64,000 bases of DNA from Limnanthes douglasii subsp. nivea (GCA_036936605.1 JAUPFV010000004.1:89306334-89370333); one strand, 5' to 3'. Numbered from the stretch's first letter, positions 32,970 to 46,008 are shown. Numbers and translations are program-made. The notes: generated by a model not told the origin, from the letters alone.

Positions 32970-35900
32970 TAAGAGTTGTCCTTGATGTAAGGAAAGTTTT
33001 GTTTTTCCACCTTGATGATGGATTGAAGAAAATGAGGGGCGTTGCTGGTGTTGTATAGCAACTTCATCTTGCACTTGTTGGTCCATTTAACCAACTAGTC
33101 AACAACGTTATTCTGAGCACGATTGATGTGTTTGAGAACTATAGAAGGTTTGATGAAGTTGCGAATGCAAGTGAGAGTTATGCCGAGAGAATTCGGACAA
33201 GAACCAGAAGCTAATATAGTGATAATTTATTCACATTCAGTCTCGATATCAACATTAGAGAAGTCTTTTTTATAGCAAATGAGTAGTCCGTCGAGAAGAG
33301 CTTTGGCCTTAACATAGAGAGGATAAAGCTTTCCATAAGGGAGTCCATGAGCTGAAATCAAATTGCCCTCGTTGTTTCTAATAATCACGTTTCCGCTAGC
33401 ATCAACATTGGGTAACAAAGAACCATCAATGTTGATTTTGATTCTGTAAACAGTTAGAGGAAGCCAGTAATGCAAGGAATGAGGTTTGGAATTAATGTTG
33501 TTGAAACAACCCAACTCAGAAGCAGCGAGGTAAAAGGGGGTCCAGTGCTTGGAATTGAGAAGAGAGGCAGAATCAAGGCTGTTGGTGATGTGAACGATGA
33601 TTTTGATTGCTGAGAAAGAGGTGCATGATTGACCTTTCGTTTTTGATTTATTCCTCATTTTCCAGATGACCCACTCAATGATTGTGGGGAGGATCGAGCA
33701 AATATGGACAACTTTTTTAGAAGACCAAATCCATGATCTGAGAAGGTGGGGGAAAGTCATGAATTTTTCAATTCTGATTTTGAAGATGAGAGAAAAATGG
33801 TTCCAAATGCTCCAAGCAAGGGGACACTTTACGAAGAGATGGTTGATGGTTTTATTGCTTCTGTAAACTGACATTTCGACACTAATGAGAAGTATTTTTT
33901 CAGAAAAGTTTCACCAGTGGGGAGCCAACCATGAAGATCCTCCAAGTGAGAAAAAAGCATTTTCTGGTAGTGATGTTGTTCCATAGGTTGCCAAAAATCT
34001 TGGATTGGTTGTGCTCGGTTATGAAGAAATCCCAAGTATCTTTAGTTTTGAATAAGCCATCTTTAGTGATCATCCAAGATAAAATACCGGGATAATTATG
34101 TTTGATGTGTGGCTCAGCAATGTCTTTGATAGAACTCAATCTTTTCCAGACTTTGGAGCATTTTTTGTGTTAAAATCAGCTAAGAGGGGATAACCGTTGT
34201 TGCAGTAAGTAATGTGGATGAAACGAGCCCATAAATATTTGTTTTGTCTGAATGGCATCCACAGATTGTAGGATGCCACATCTTAGAGGTCTTTCAAACA
34301 TCTGTCATTAAGTCCCCCTTCACTTTTTTTTACAGACCCCACTCCATTTGCACCAGTGGTTTTTAGTTAAGTTATGTTTGAAACCTCAGAGAAATCTGTT
34401 GAAAAGCTTTTCAATTTTGTCAATAATATTGTTAAGAAGAATGTTACTCTGCATCTAATAGTTAGGAAGGACCATAAGAACTGTGTTGATAAGGATGAGT
34501 CTCCCTGCGAAGGAAATATTATTTCCCTCCCAATATGTGATTTTGTTCTTAATGATGGTGATCAGAGATTCATAATTGCTTTTCCAGTTGTTGTTATTGA
34601 GGATGACTCATAAGTAGGAGATATGAAGATTTTCATTTCGGTAACCAGTCAGGGTCTTAACATAGTTGATGAAGAGATTGGCTGAGGTGATGATTGTTGT
34701 TTTCTCCTTGTTTATTGTTTGCATAGAAGCGTCTTGATAGTCCTGTAAGAACTTGCTCAGAGTGGAAATATCGTACTTAGAGCCATTTGTAAAAATGAGT
34801 ATGTCATCCGCAAAAGCAAGAGATGGGATGCATAGATGACTTCTGGTTTTATACTGGATATGCCTATTATTAAAGAAAAGCATGTTAAGACCTTTGATCA
34901 GGGTTTCTTCAGCAATGATAAAGAGGTATGGAGATAAGGGTCTCCTTGTCTCAACCCTCTTTTAAGGCTGAAGTAACCCATGACATTGCCATTAATGAGG
35001 ATGAATGTATTAATATGAGTGATAATGTTATTGATTAATCTGATAAAACTGGTGTTAAAACCAAATGTGGAAAAGACTTTGCCAATGAAGTTGAATGACA
35101 ATCTGTCAAAAGCCTTGTCCATGTCAACTTTAAAGAGAATGTTTCCATCTTTGTTCTTCTTGTTTAAGTTGTAGATTAGTTTATTAACTAGGAGAATGTT
35201 GTCATGGATAGATCTTTTGGAAACATAAGCTCCCTGAAATTCAGAGATGATGTTAGGCATAAGAGTATCCAATCGGTTATAGATAATATTAAAAGATAAT
35301 TTTGTTGAAAGTAGAACATAGGCTTATGAGTCTGAACTGCTTCCAATTAGAAGGGTTTTGAGTTTTCGGAATGAGAACTAAACCTGTGGCTAGTACCCCT
35401 TGAGGTATGGGGTAACCATTAAAGAAGAAGATGCTAGCTTTAGTAAGACCAGCTTTGATGATGCTCCAGCAGTGGCTTCAGAAGGTGGTGTTGAACCCGT
35501 CCATGCCTGCTACACTTGTGGGACTCAGACTTTTGGTGGCTTTGAGGATTTCATCTTCAGCTAGCTTGCTCAATAAGTAAGAGTTATCATGTTCAGTAAT
35601 AATATTAGGAATAGAATTGTATAGATAACTATTGAGTTGATTAGTTTCAGATTCAAAAATTGAATAGGGATTTTTAGTAAGAATATTTTGAAAATAAGAA
35701 ACAACAGATTTTCAAATGAGATCTTCCTTAGTAATCCAGTTATGGCCCTCTTTAATTTTGGTGATACAATTTTTCCTAATTCTTTTTTGACGTAATTTTG
35801 ATAGGTTTTAGTATTACGGTCATTGTCTTTGATCCAAGTTGTGTAGTTCTTTGGATGCCATAATCTTTTTTCTTGACAAGATCTTTAATGAGGTGAGCAT

Positions 35901-36852
35901 GAGATTTGGAAAGGTTAGTTTTATTGGTAATGTTGTTATTTTCCGTAAACCTATCTTCATTTATGATAACATCTTTCTCAACCTCTGTTATCAGGTCGAA
36001 GATATTCCCAAAGACAGATTTGTTCCAGTCTTTGAGAGCTTCTTTCATACACTTTAAGTATGTTTCAAAATTTATATATGGGAGGATCTTGCATTTCAAT
36101 CATCCAGTTAGAAGATACAAAAGGTAAAAAATAAACATTTAGGTACCACATATTTAAGAATTGAAAACAAGATTTTTTGTAGGTATTTATGTTAGAGATT
36201 GAGATAAGGATGGGCATGTGATCTGAACAAGTTATGATGACGTGTTGAACAAGGGTATTGTTAAAGAGATCATTCGATTCACAGTTATATAGAACACGGT
36301 CGAGTAACTTCCACTTGGTTTTGTTCGACCAAGTAAATCTGATGCACATGTAACCAGCATATTTAAGGTTACAAATGTTGATTTCTCTGTTAAAATCATC
36401 AGAACTAGAGGAGCAGAAGTTGTTGTAGCCTTTTTGTTCAGTGGAGTTAAAATCACCAAGGATAATCCAATCTTTGATAGATTTTGCAATGTCACTAAGG
36501 GTATGCCAAAGAGCCAATCTACTGCTTCTCGGACACTTGGCATAGATAGCAGTATATGTGATGGTTTTATTGGAGTTAAGTAAGGTAATTTCAGCATTGA
36601 GAAGCCGAGGATGATCAATAGCGATGATGATGTTAAATCAATCCTTTCATAGAAGCCATATCTTGCTATTACAGTTGAAGGAAAATTGGTTAAAACCAGC
36701 TTAGCAACAATGGTTGAAATTTGAGATGAGTCTACCATTGGCTCTTAAATAGAGATAATGTTGATATTTTTGGATAAAATGATATTCTTGAGTCTTCTTT
36801 GGGAAGCTTTATTGGAGATCCCACAAATGTTCCAATTAAGAATGCTGATCAT
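32970..36852 (-). pseudogene. LINE-D ORF2 relic: endonuclease, RT, zinc region, RNase H
   Basis: The start is MISILNWNICGISNKASQRR at 36852. The endonuclease includes ILGDFNST and TCSDHMPI. RT blocks include FQGAYVSKRSIHDNI, KVDMDKAFDRLSFNF, and GLRQGDP; a frameshift near 34910 is followed by SLAFADDILIF with an intact catalytic FADD. The thumb reads SFAGRLILINTVL, the zf-RVT region INHLFVKCPLAWSIWNHF, and RNase H KINIDGSLLPN with ECE. Frameshifts near 36660, 36065, 35776, 34910 and 34140 break it. Confidence 0.82.
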
Positions 36853-36989
36853 ACTCAGGTGAGTTGCTGGTTTGCTTTTTGTCCCCAAATAAGGGCTTAT
36901 AAACTCCTTTATAATTTCTGCTTCTGTTTCTGAATTTGGAAACCTTTAGTCTTTTATTGAGAAGAACGTTGAAGCTAGAGTCTATTTCT

Positions 36990-38174
36990 TTCATCTTAAA
37001 TTTAGTGTAGATGGCAGGCTTCCAAAATTAAGGTGATTAGGTGTGTAAGATTTATTTTCCTCTGTTTTCTGGATTTGGTAATGAGTTTCTCTGCAATCAT
37101 TTTCAAGAACTTTGATGGCTTCTATTACTTTAATACTTTTAGGAGTATTGACATGAACAAAATTAATGTTTTTGGCTCTTTCTTTATCTCCATTGTAATC
37201 AGGGGATATGGAATTGGAGATGATGGCCATGGTATATTTTTCCTCAGTAATTTTATCTTCTTCCTAAAAGGTTTATATATCTTGGATTAAAGTTTGGTTT
37301 GCTTTGATTGGCATTGCTGCTCTGTTTGTTATCAGTAGTTTCCTCAAGGTTTCTTGAAGATTTTTTCTTGCACAAAGAGGATTCATGACCAATGTGATAT
37401 CATTGGTTGCAGTAGGATGAGAGGTCCTTGTAACTGACATGGAGCCAATATCATTTATTGGATCCAAATCCAACCCAAACATGGTGTTGAAGGTTCGGGG
37501 AGATGTTAAGTTCCACAAGGACATAACATGCGTTGAACAACGCTCTGTTCTTGGGAGAGATTCAGACCTTCAGGGGTTCTCCAATGATTTCTCCTATGGT
37601 AAGTATGATTTCTTCTTTAAACAGAGATTCCAGAATATATTCTATCCTTATCAAAGTATGAACTACAAGATTTTCATACTTTGGATTAAAATGTGGAGAC
37701 CATTTGATCAGTCTCATGATCTTGTCTCCATTTGATTAGTCTCATGATCTTGTCTCCAACAGTCCATAGAGTTTTTGCCCATAATCTACACATATCTTCT
37801 TTTGTAGAAAATTCAATGAGGAGGTGTCTAGAATCCCAATTTCTGACGTTAACTTCTCCTTTGAACTTCTTCAAGTCTAAGAAGTGATTCAGAATCTGTT
37901 TTTTGGGGATTCTATGAGAAAATTTAGCAATAAGGGTAAATTTTCGACAACTTTCAAGATAATTCTTAGTTTCTTTGTTAAATTGGATCGAGATATGTGA
38001 CTCAAGGTATTTGATGGATGAAGGTTTCATTTTCTCAGTTGGGAAGGATCTTGGTGGATTGACTGCTTCAACGTAGCTTTTAGGGTATTGTTGAGATATT
38101 TTAGATGGATTGGCAGGGGAGACAAAGCGTTGTAGATATGGAAATTCTTTGTTAAAATGCTCGGTTTCCTGCAT
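36990..38174 (-). pseudogene. LINE-D ORF1 relic
   Basis: The frame from MQETEHFNKEF (38174) is open for 162 codons and includes the DUF4283-like ESCRKFTLIAKFSHRIPKKQ and WDSRHLLIEFSTKEDMCRLW. A 28-bp tandem duplication at 37701-37756 then shifts the frame after DKIMRLIKW. The CCHC region around 37400 reads YHIGHESSLC, with the second Cys replaced by a stop. Confidence 0.75.
37701..37756 (-). repeat. 28-bp tandem duplication inside LINE-D ORF1
   Basis: Two copies start CATTTGAT and end CTTGTCTC at 37701-37728 and 37729-37756, differing at one base. The length is not a multiple of three, so it inactivates ORF1. Confidence 0.9.
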
Positions 38175-38966
38175 TTTTCCATAAAATCAGAATCGGGAGT
38201 AGCGGGAATAAGAAATAAAGCAATGGAGATATGGAGAAGATCAAATGGGAAGCTTTCTAGATGATGAGGAGATCAAGGATGATGATACTCTGATCCAGTC
38301 GAAGCTTTCTTGGTTTGAAAGCTCGTACTTCAACATTCTCATTTGTATATAGATGGAAGTATAATAGTTGAGTAGGTATTATAGGTGCAATTTCCTTTTA
38401 TTTAATAAAAAAATTCATGTAAGTTACAATTTTTTAAGTATGAACTTTAATTTTTTTAAACCTCATTTTTAATGCTAATATCTAATTAATATAAAAGATC
38501 TCATTAATATAAAAATATAACTGATACCGTAGACAATGTTTAAAAATGATTCTGGTTCGAAGTATTTGTAAGCTACACTTAACAATTTTCTACATATGTT
38601 TATTTTTATTTTTTATGGTACGTGATTTTTTTTTTTCACTGTATTGAAATCTTAACGTATCCATATGTATCATCCGCTCCGCGCCTACAATGCCGGATTT
38701 TCACAAAAACACATATCAATATAAGTACAAAAATCACTAAACTTGATTTTCAAAGACATAAATCAAAGAAACCGTTTTTTTGCCATACACCGATTCAGGG
38801 GCTCTGAATCGGTGAGATATGGCTACAAAACCAGTGGGCATACACTACCTACGCTGGAGCGATGATGCAACCAGAATATAATTAAAAAAAACAACGTTGT
38901 TACTTTTAGTGACGACCGAACCTCTTTTTCCAGCCACCTCCGCCGATAATAACTCTTTTATGCTAA

Positions 38967-39148
38967 TCTTTAATTATGGTTGATTTACTTTCGGTTTTTT
39001 GTTTAAAAAAAAATTAAAGATAGTTTGAATGTTTTAAAGACAATTTTGAATGTTAAAAAATCTTTAATTATGGTTGATTGGTTTTTTGTTTAAAAAAAAT
39101 TAAAGATAGTTTGAATGTTTTAAAGACAATTTTGAATGTTAAAAAAAT
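38967..39148. repeat. 94-bp tandem duplication in the spacer downstream of OM64
   Basis: TCTTTAATTATGGTTGATT begins at 38967 and again at 39061. Both copies continue with TTAAAGATAGTTTGAATG and AAAGACAATTTTGAATG. The surrounding 38370-39800 spacer is AT-rich and contains no supported gene. Confidence 0.85.
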
Positions 39149-39803
39149 CGTAAAGAACTTCCCATAAATATACGAGGTTGGATATAAAATAAATCAATTT
39201 CTTTTGGTTAAATGCAATAAAATAATTATTTTGTGATTTGGATAAATTTAAAATATATTAATATTAATTGCACTTACATAATTATCGAAAAGTAAATTGG
39301 TAAAAAAAAAAAGTCAAAATCAAAAACAAATTTTGGATAAACATAGACAATATTTAGATATGTATAACATGAACTTTATATATATATGGTTATTTAAAAT
39401 TTGAACCAGAATAAATTAATGTTTTTGGTTATTGTTTAATTAACTACAGTAACACACTTCTATCTAAAAGACCACCACCACACTACCACAACGACACCAT
39501 ATCTGAATTTCTTAGTATGATATTCTGCAGCGAGTGACACTAGTAACCAGTTTCTTCAAAATTTCTAATTGTACAGCTAGTTCATTCATATTATACACAG
39601 CAACACAAAAAAGGAACTCCTTAAAGTATCAGTCAATAAGTCTAAAGAAGAAGAAAAAAGAAGTTACACACTCAAAAATAGCACGTTTTCCCCCCAAGGT
39701 GAAAATATGCATGACACTGTAGCTGCGTCAAATACCGAACAATGCCAAAGACAGTAGTTATCTATACTTGTCTTGTCACCAAATGCTTGTGTGTGTTTAT
39801 AAG

Positions 39804-42800
39804 TTAAATTAGTTTTCGGAGTCTTTTTCCAGCTAGATTAGCAACCTTGTTCTGAGGTTCAAGGACTTGAGCATGCCTGAAATCTGTAACAATTAATATA
39901 AAGAAAAAAAACTTAGATAGAAGGACTTCACCTTTAACTATATAAATGTGTGGTTTATTAAGGTAATACTCACAGACCCATAAGCGGCTGGATATTAAAT
40001 CTCATTTCGAGGAACCCTTTTGTAATAGGATTACATACGAAATCTTAGACTGTAAAAACCCACAAGTAATATCCTTTTTCAAGTTTGGTTGTATAGAAAA
40101 TAAGAAAAAAGTTGCGGAAAATTATTGGCTCTGTTACATCTGAGAAAAATTGAGGAACAGGGATACCGTGTAACAAAGAGAACGAAATTTTAAGATCTTG
40201 TGGGCAAAGAACTTCTCAACACCACCCTAATTTTTTGGGAATAAACGCTCTATAATATTTCCTAAATAGTACTTTCGAGATCCAAACAGAATCTCAAAGA
40301 CCTACCAAAAAATTAATACTTGTATAGCCAAACATCTATAGAATCCAATTTGCAATTTAAGCTACACTGGGTTACTATGGACCAAGAGTAAACAGGCTGG
40401 ACTTTCGCATATATATATTTAAGATGGTATGAAACTTGATGTCTCACCTTCAGCGGCCTCCTTATAACGTAGAAGTGACTCCTTAGCTGTTCCTCGTCTC
40501 AAATAAGCCTTCACATTCTGCGTTTATAATATGCAAACAACTTTTTAATTTTCAAAATGCATCTTACAGTGATCCCCCATTGAACTTTTCACAGATGAAA
40601 GAACCTTAGTGAGGGATGCTGAACAAAGAGATGAAGCAAATTTAAAATGCAATTTTCCTACCTTTTTGTCAAGCAAGATAGCGCTGCTACAATCTTCTTC
40701 AGCTTGTTGGAAGCTGCAAATACAGTTAAATCAGTTTACACGATAAGGATTGTCTGACATTTTGAAGGCAATAAAGAAACTATAGGAATATCAAAGAGGA
40801 CGGAAAATATTTATCATTGATAAAAAGAATAGAACTTTTGTTTTCCAAACAACTAATATAGCAATATACTCATAGCTTTTTCCTCAACAATTTTAGAATC
40901 TAAACAGAGCTTAAACAGTAGAGAGATGAGAGCTAATTTACCAGCCTAGCTCCAAGAAAGCTGCAGCTCGGTTGCTGTGATAAGTTGAATTGGTTCCATT
41001 TAACTTAATAGCTTCAGTATAATAATTTACAGCTTTATTCCATTGCCTTCCCTTAAATGCAGCATTTCCCTGAAATAAGATTCATAAGTTGTTACAAAAA
41101 AGATGACAACTTTCAGCCTTTTTTACAATATCACATATGCCAAATATCATTGCAGACATGTCCTACTATAGTTGCATCTTGTTGAGAAGATACTTCTGAT
41201 GACAATTCAAAGAAACTTAAAGTGGGACACAAATGAGCCAGATTAGATTAGTCTATCTAGTATCTACCATTGAAATTAAGCTCCACGAATAGGAAGTTAA
41301 TGCCGACAGAGAAAGACTTGTCGACCAATCATATTAAAGCACACATACCCAAGTAGTGAAGTTAATGCCGACAGAGAAAGACTTGTATCTACCATTGAAA
41401 TTAAGCTCCACGAATAGGAAGTTAATGCGGACAGAGAAAGACTTGTCGACCAATCATATTAAAGCACATATACTCATGGTATCCCATAAAGGAGATGACC
41501 ATAGGTTTCTCAGGTTCTCATATTGTATCTAATTTAGCTATCAATGAAAATGCTAAAGGGTGGGAAAAATGGAACAATTGTCTTTCCTGCGAGAGATGAT
41601 ACATTGATGACGTGGAAGGTACCGAAAGAGACCTACATGGGTAGCCTCTTCCGTGAGCCGGTAAAGTCATTACAGAGGTCAGTTATGACACCTCTAATAC
41701 TAGAAGTAGAGATGATACCATGAGCCACAACAGTAAATACTATATTCAGTCTGAAGGGTTGCAACCAAACTATGGCAGTGAGTTATGGATGGAGTTTTGC
41801 CTGATTGGGAAGGAGATACCAAGAATCCACGCAAGCAAAGCAAAAGGCAGCTGAGAGAGGAAGCAAAGGTAAACACAGCATGCAACAGAACCGGCAATTC
41901 TAGGTACACATGGTCAACTGGTGAGTGTTCAATGAAACCGAGTCCATAACTTTCAGATTTGAGGTCTAAGGAACACGTTGTACATTTAGCTAACAGAAAA
42001 GCTGAATGTATGATCATTTAAAGCATATTCAAAAGAATTGGGCCATTGTGTTGAAATAAACGGACCTTTTCCTTTAAGAGTTCAGAAGCATCCATATCGG
42101 TCTTAGTATCTGGCACTGAGACCAAGTCAGTTGCCAACCTGACTTGTTCTTGAAGAGAAGAATAGATATCCAAAACCGTATCAAGAAGAAACTTATCAGC
42201 TCCATGGTATGTAATAAAAGAAACTGAAATTGGAGAATTCCCATGCTTTCCCAAGGGGACTGCAACCTGACAAAAATTGTATTTGCTTATACAATAACTA
42301 ACCAGCTAGTCAAGACAAAATTGAATGAGAAAGAAGCAAACCAGCAAGAGACCTGACAACATCCCGACAAGCTCGCAATGCTAGAGAGTGCATAAGCTCT
42401 ATCATGAAACTCAGTCAGATGACCTTTCTTTGTATTCAGTTTTATGGGAGGATCTGCAGTGGTAGGGATCACGAGAATTCCATCATCCTGAGAAACCATA
42501 AGATAACACCAAACACCGATCACACACGTTCTCTTTCAAACTATTGCAAGTATAAAGCTTATATTATTTACATAATCCTTCCGAAAATATCTGTATGTAA
42601 GTCAAACAATTCTGAGAAGACAATTCAGAGTGAGTTACTTGATTATAAATGTCAAAACAACTGAAACAAGCAAGGAAATGAAGTGCATGTTCTTTAATTT
42701 AGCTAGTGTAGGAATCAGTGCTTGGAAGTCACAATTAGCAGGGTCCCTAGCAGAATCCAATACATGGGAGTCAGTGTACGAGGACCACATAAAAGGTTGG

Positions 42801-45251
42801 TGTCAACCTTTCTGAATGTTTATCAAGTGCTTAGTTTCCCTACCCTTACACACAACATAAAACTCTCTCAAAGTAGGAGTTAGCAAAAGTTCTTACATTC
42901 TTCAAGTTAAAACAATATCATAGCACAAAAACACCAACACTGGTACATTATTTAGCTTTTGCTTTCCCACAAAAAAAAAAATACCTTCAGAAGACTTTGA
43001 AGAGCAGCTCGCATCTCAGTTCTGACTTTGTAAAGACTCTTCATATTATTATGCATGCCATTGACTGCTGCATAAACCAGGTCCGATATAACAGGTGCTA
43101 GTCTGGGTTTGACTGATCGAACCCATTCTTCGTGATTTGTCTTGAATTCAAAACTGAAAATAAGAATGTTCTCATGCTTTATTTTATTGTCTTGGTTGCC
43201 CGGAACAAGAGCATACAAAACATTAAACACTCGAAATTGAAAACTAACACTGACAAACACCTTTCGAATAGTAAAGTACATATTCAGCTTAATGCCAAGC
43301 AAGTGAAATAATATCTAAAGACAAACGCGTTAGAGAAAGTTTGCTTTTTCTCTTTCTCAAGCACAAGACAGTTTGAACGTTCTTTGAGTCTTAAATAATG
43401 TTTACTTCTGTATCGATCAAATTGTACTCGTATATATATATAGGCTTAGTAGCTCTCAGCCCTTGAGGTTTCCAGATCAAAACTCAGTCTTTCAATGCCA
43501 ATGAGGTAAACATAATTGATACACCGAGCATTCAGTAGATCGCACATCTGATTTTCCTACATGTATGCTCAAGCACAAGGCCATGAAATCACATACCTGT
43601 AGTACGACTAAGAAAGGTACTATCAACATGACTAACATACATATCCCTATTGTCATGTGATGAGTGATAATAGCACAAGGAATAAGTAAAAAAGGATCAC
43701 ATAAGGAGATCCAGTGTTCAGGAAAAAAATAGCTGAAGCAAAAAGAGCATAAGACCAAGCCAACAGGAGGAAGAATCATTCTCACATACCTTTGAATCGA
43801 TTTCATCACAGATGATAGAGCCTTCAAAGTTAATGTTCCAATTTGTAATTTTGTAGACTGCTCACAGAATCCTGCAAGACTAGGTACATTTGAAGCAATG
43901 TACTGACTTAAATTCATATGTTTTGGGGCCTGGTCTGTGCAACAAACAACAGTGATAACATAACAGCTATCAGAATGAACTTATTCGAACAAATTTAACA
44001 AACAAGAACGAGCAGAACCAAAAGATAGCATAAAGCTAGGTCTCTTACACCCAGATAGGTTTTCAATTGCTTTGCTAACAACATAAACTGTCTTATGCTT
44101 GGGAACATTAGAGAGTTGAAATAAATCATCCGAAAAGATAAGGCGTCTTGCTCTCTTAGGTTCAACAGCTTTTAATTGAAGTAAAGCATGTCCAACACGA
44201 TGCAAAATCGATGGATCACGTGCAAACCATCCTGAACCACAAAATCAAGTAAGAATACTTAAAAAGGAATAGGATACAAAATTCTCTCCGAAGTTGAAAA
44301 TATATTGCATGGCTCGAAGTAATTGACTCTAAAATATAATCTGGAGCATTCATATGTATTTGGTCAACCATAATTGAGGAGTGCATTCTAGAAGCACCGT
44401 GTATCCACGCAACATACCTACAGTGTCTAGACTTTGTGAATTTGGCAAGAGTCCAATTGTACAAACAGCTCCATGAGATGGACGGAAGCCAAGAATACCA
44501 CAGTACGATGCTGGGATCCTAATGCCACCAGTGGTATCAGTACCTAAAAAGCATGAGAGTTAACATATGATCCGAAATATATACTCTCAAGAAATAACTA
44601 TAAACATTATTTCTATTGCACCATTACTCAAACTTACCAAGAGCAAACTCAACAAGCTCAGCTGCAACAGCAACGGCAGACCCACTGGAAGAACCTCCTG
44701 GAATATGAGATATCATTTGTGGATTTGTAGGAGTTCCGTAATGCTTGTTCTCCCCAGTTATTCTGATTGGTAAATGAAATAAATAAGTAAAGTCCAACAC
44801 CAATATTCTATAGTCAGCTAGACACTAGAAATAGCAAGCATAGAAAGTGGGTAAAGCATACCCAATGCCCAGTTCATCAATAACAGTCTTCCCTACGCAA
44901 GTAGCCCCACTCTTCAACAGAGCAGTCACCACGACTGCAGTCTTATCTGCAGCCGCATGAGTTCTCTCCCAGTCGAGACTACCAAATGCCGTCAAAAAAT
45001 CTTTCAATTCAAAACTGCCACAATATTAACAGATAAACCGAAAAATCACTATAGCCAGTTTAAAAAATAAACAATAAATGCGAAATAACTAGTCTCTCCC
45101 TATTCAAAATTAGAGTGATCATCGAACTAAAAAAACTTCAAGCTCGCTGCTTTCATATATAACACAAGCACTAACTACGGCGTCAAAAGAAAGACATACA
45201 AATATGATATCGAGTACATTAATATAAGTATATCATTATACTTGAATTGAT

Positions 45252-45305
<54 letters not shown>

Positions 45306-45315
45306 ATGTGTGTGT

Positions 45316-45375
<60 letters not shown>

Positions 45376-45627
45376 GAACTTGTCGCTGATGGCGAAAGTG
45401 AGACCAGCAAGCGATTGTTTGGCGGCGGGAGGAGGCGGCGGAGGGAAGGGAAGGAGCTCGAATCGGTGAAGAAAAGCCCCAAAATCCTTTTTATTTAACG
45501 TCTTTGATTTTATTCGCCTCCTCTGCGTCTCGGCCAGAACGACGATCCCCGCCGTGGTTACAGCTATCACCGCCCAAAGTCTGGGATTCGACGCATTGCC
45601 CCTTATCAAATCCATAGTGTTCAACAT
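39804..45627 (-). CDS. OM64: OM64: mitochondrial outer-membrane amidase-like/TPR protein (TOC64 family), 13 exons, 604 aa
   Basis: Exons (minus): 45627-45380, 45014-44862, 44762-44638, 44543-44418, 44231-44049, 43934-43790, 43153-42985, 42487-42353, 42266-42066, 41069-40942, 40713-40662, 40517-40448, 39883-39804. All phases agree and the total is 1815 nt. The N-terminus (SNPRLWAVIAVTTAGIVVLAE) is a signal-anchor helix. An amidase-like domain covers about residues 70-470. Three TPR-type repeats follow at the C-terminus (GNAAFKGRQWNKAVNYYTEA, NRAAAFLELG, AYLRRGTAKESLLRYKEAA) and bind Hsp70/Hsp90 tails of preproteins. The N-terminus and the RFELLPFPPPPPPAAKQSL linker fit mitochondrial OM64 better than chloroplast TOC64. 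The nucleophile-serine motif reads GTDTTGGIRIPAS, lacking the GGS-type serine, as expected of a non-catalytic member. No exon contains a stop or frameshift. Confidence 0.95.
41261..41473. repeat. Tandem duplication (period 125 bp) in the large OM64 intron 9
   Basis: TATCTACCATTGAAATTAAG starts at 41261 and at 41386. Each copy runs on through CTCCACGAATAGGAAG, GACAGAGAAAGACTTGTCGA and CATATTAAAGCACA. They differ at few positions, so the duplication is recent. The intron is 42065-41070. Confidence 0.88.
45255..45374. repeat. Compound microsatellite (TA)n-(TG)n-(GA)n in OM64 intron 1
   Basis: About 19 TA units, a TATG/TG transition, then about 28 GA units. The GA tract ends five bases from the intron-1 donor, so in gene orientation the intron starts GTTCGTCTCTCTCT. 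Confidence 0.95.
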
Positions 45628-45891
45628 GATCGGATTCGGGTCAGAATGACTCGTGGTTTAGAGAGGGAGGGAGGGAGGGAAAGCCAGGTGCAGGGTTCTG
45701 GAAGGGTTTAAGCTCTGTTTGCAGACACGGCGGTGTTCCACCTTGCGCGTAAGGTTAAGCTTTGTGTTTGCTGACTTGGCGCGTCTTACCCACGCAAATA
45801 AAGTTCCACCATTTCTTTCGGTTTATTTATTATTTTCTTTTCAATATTGAAATTTATTAAGAGTTGTTAATAAACAAAGGTGAAGTACGAT
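45628..45891 (-). promoter_or_regulatory. OM64 proximal promoter and leader, cut by LINE-B at -265
   Basis: On the minus strand there is a CCCTCCCTCCCTCCCTC pyrimidine tract, an AAACCCTTCC telo-box-like motif near 45700, and GCGC/GGTGGAA blocks. There is no obvious TATA box within 150 bp. The LINE-B target duplication (45876-45891) marks the point beyond which original upstream sequence resumes at 51853. Confidence 0.5.
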
Positions 45892-46008
45892 CATGTCCTA
45901 AATTAAAAAATTTATTCGGATGAAATTTTTGTCAATAAAACTAAGAATAGAGCATCGTCTCTCGAAATTTTGAAGACCTATTTTGTTTAGCTTGTTTTTT
46001 TTAAGGGG

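Larger units (their letters stand above)
32630..38349 (-). mobile_element. LINE-D: minus-strand L1-type LINE, full length, 20-bp target duplication
   Basis: The 20-mer TAGATGGAAGTATAATAGTT occurs at 32610-32629 and 38350-38369, exactly outside the element. A T run (3' A tail) follows the left copy. The 5.7-kb element has ORF1 and ORF2 on the minus strand. Its endonuclease and RT are clearly diverged from LINE-A, -B and -C, so it is a separate subfamily. Confidence 0.92.

Noticed and set aside
34374..34613. 79-codon plus-strand frame inside LINE-D
   Set aside because: The minus strand here encodes the RT thumb (SFAGRLILINTVL), so this is a shadow.
45247..45498. Arg/Glu repeat protein-like frame
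   Set aside because: It is the translation of the TA/GA microsatellite and the OM64 exon 1 complement.
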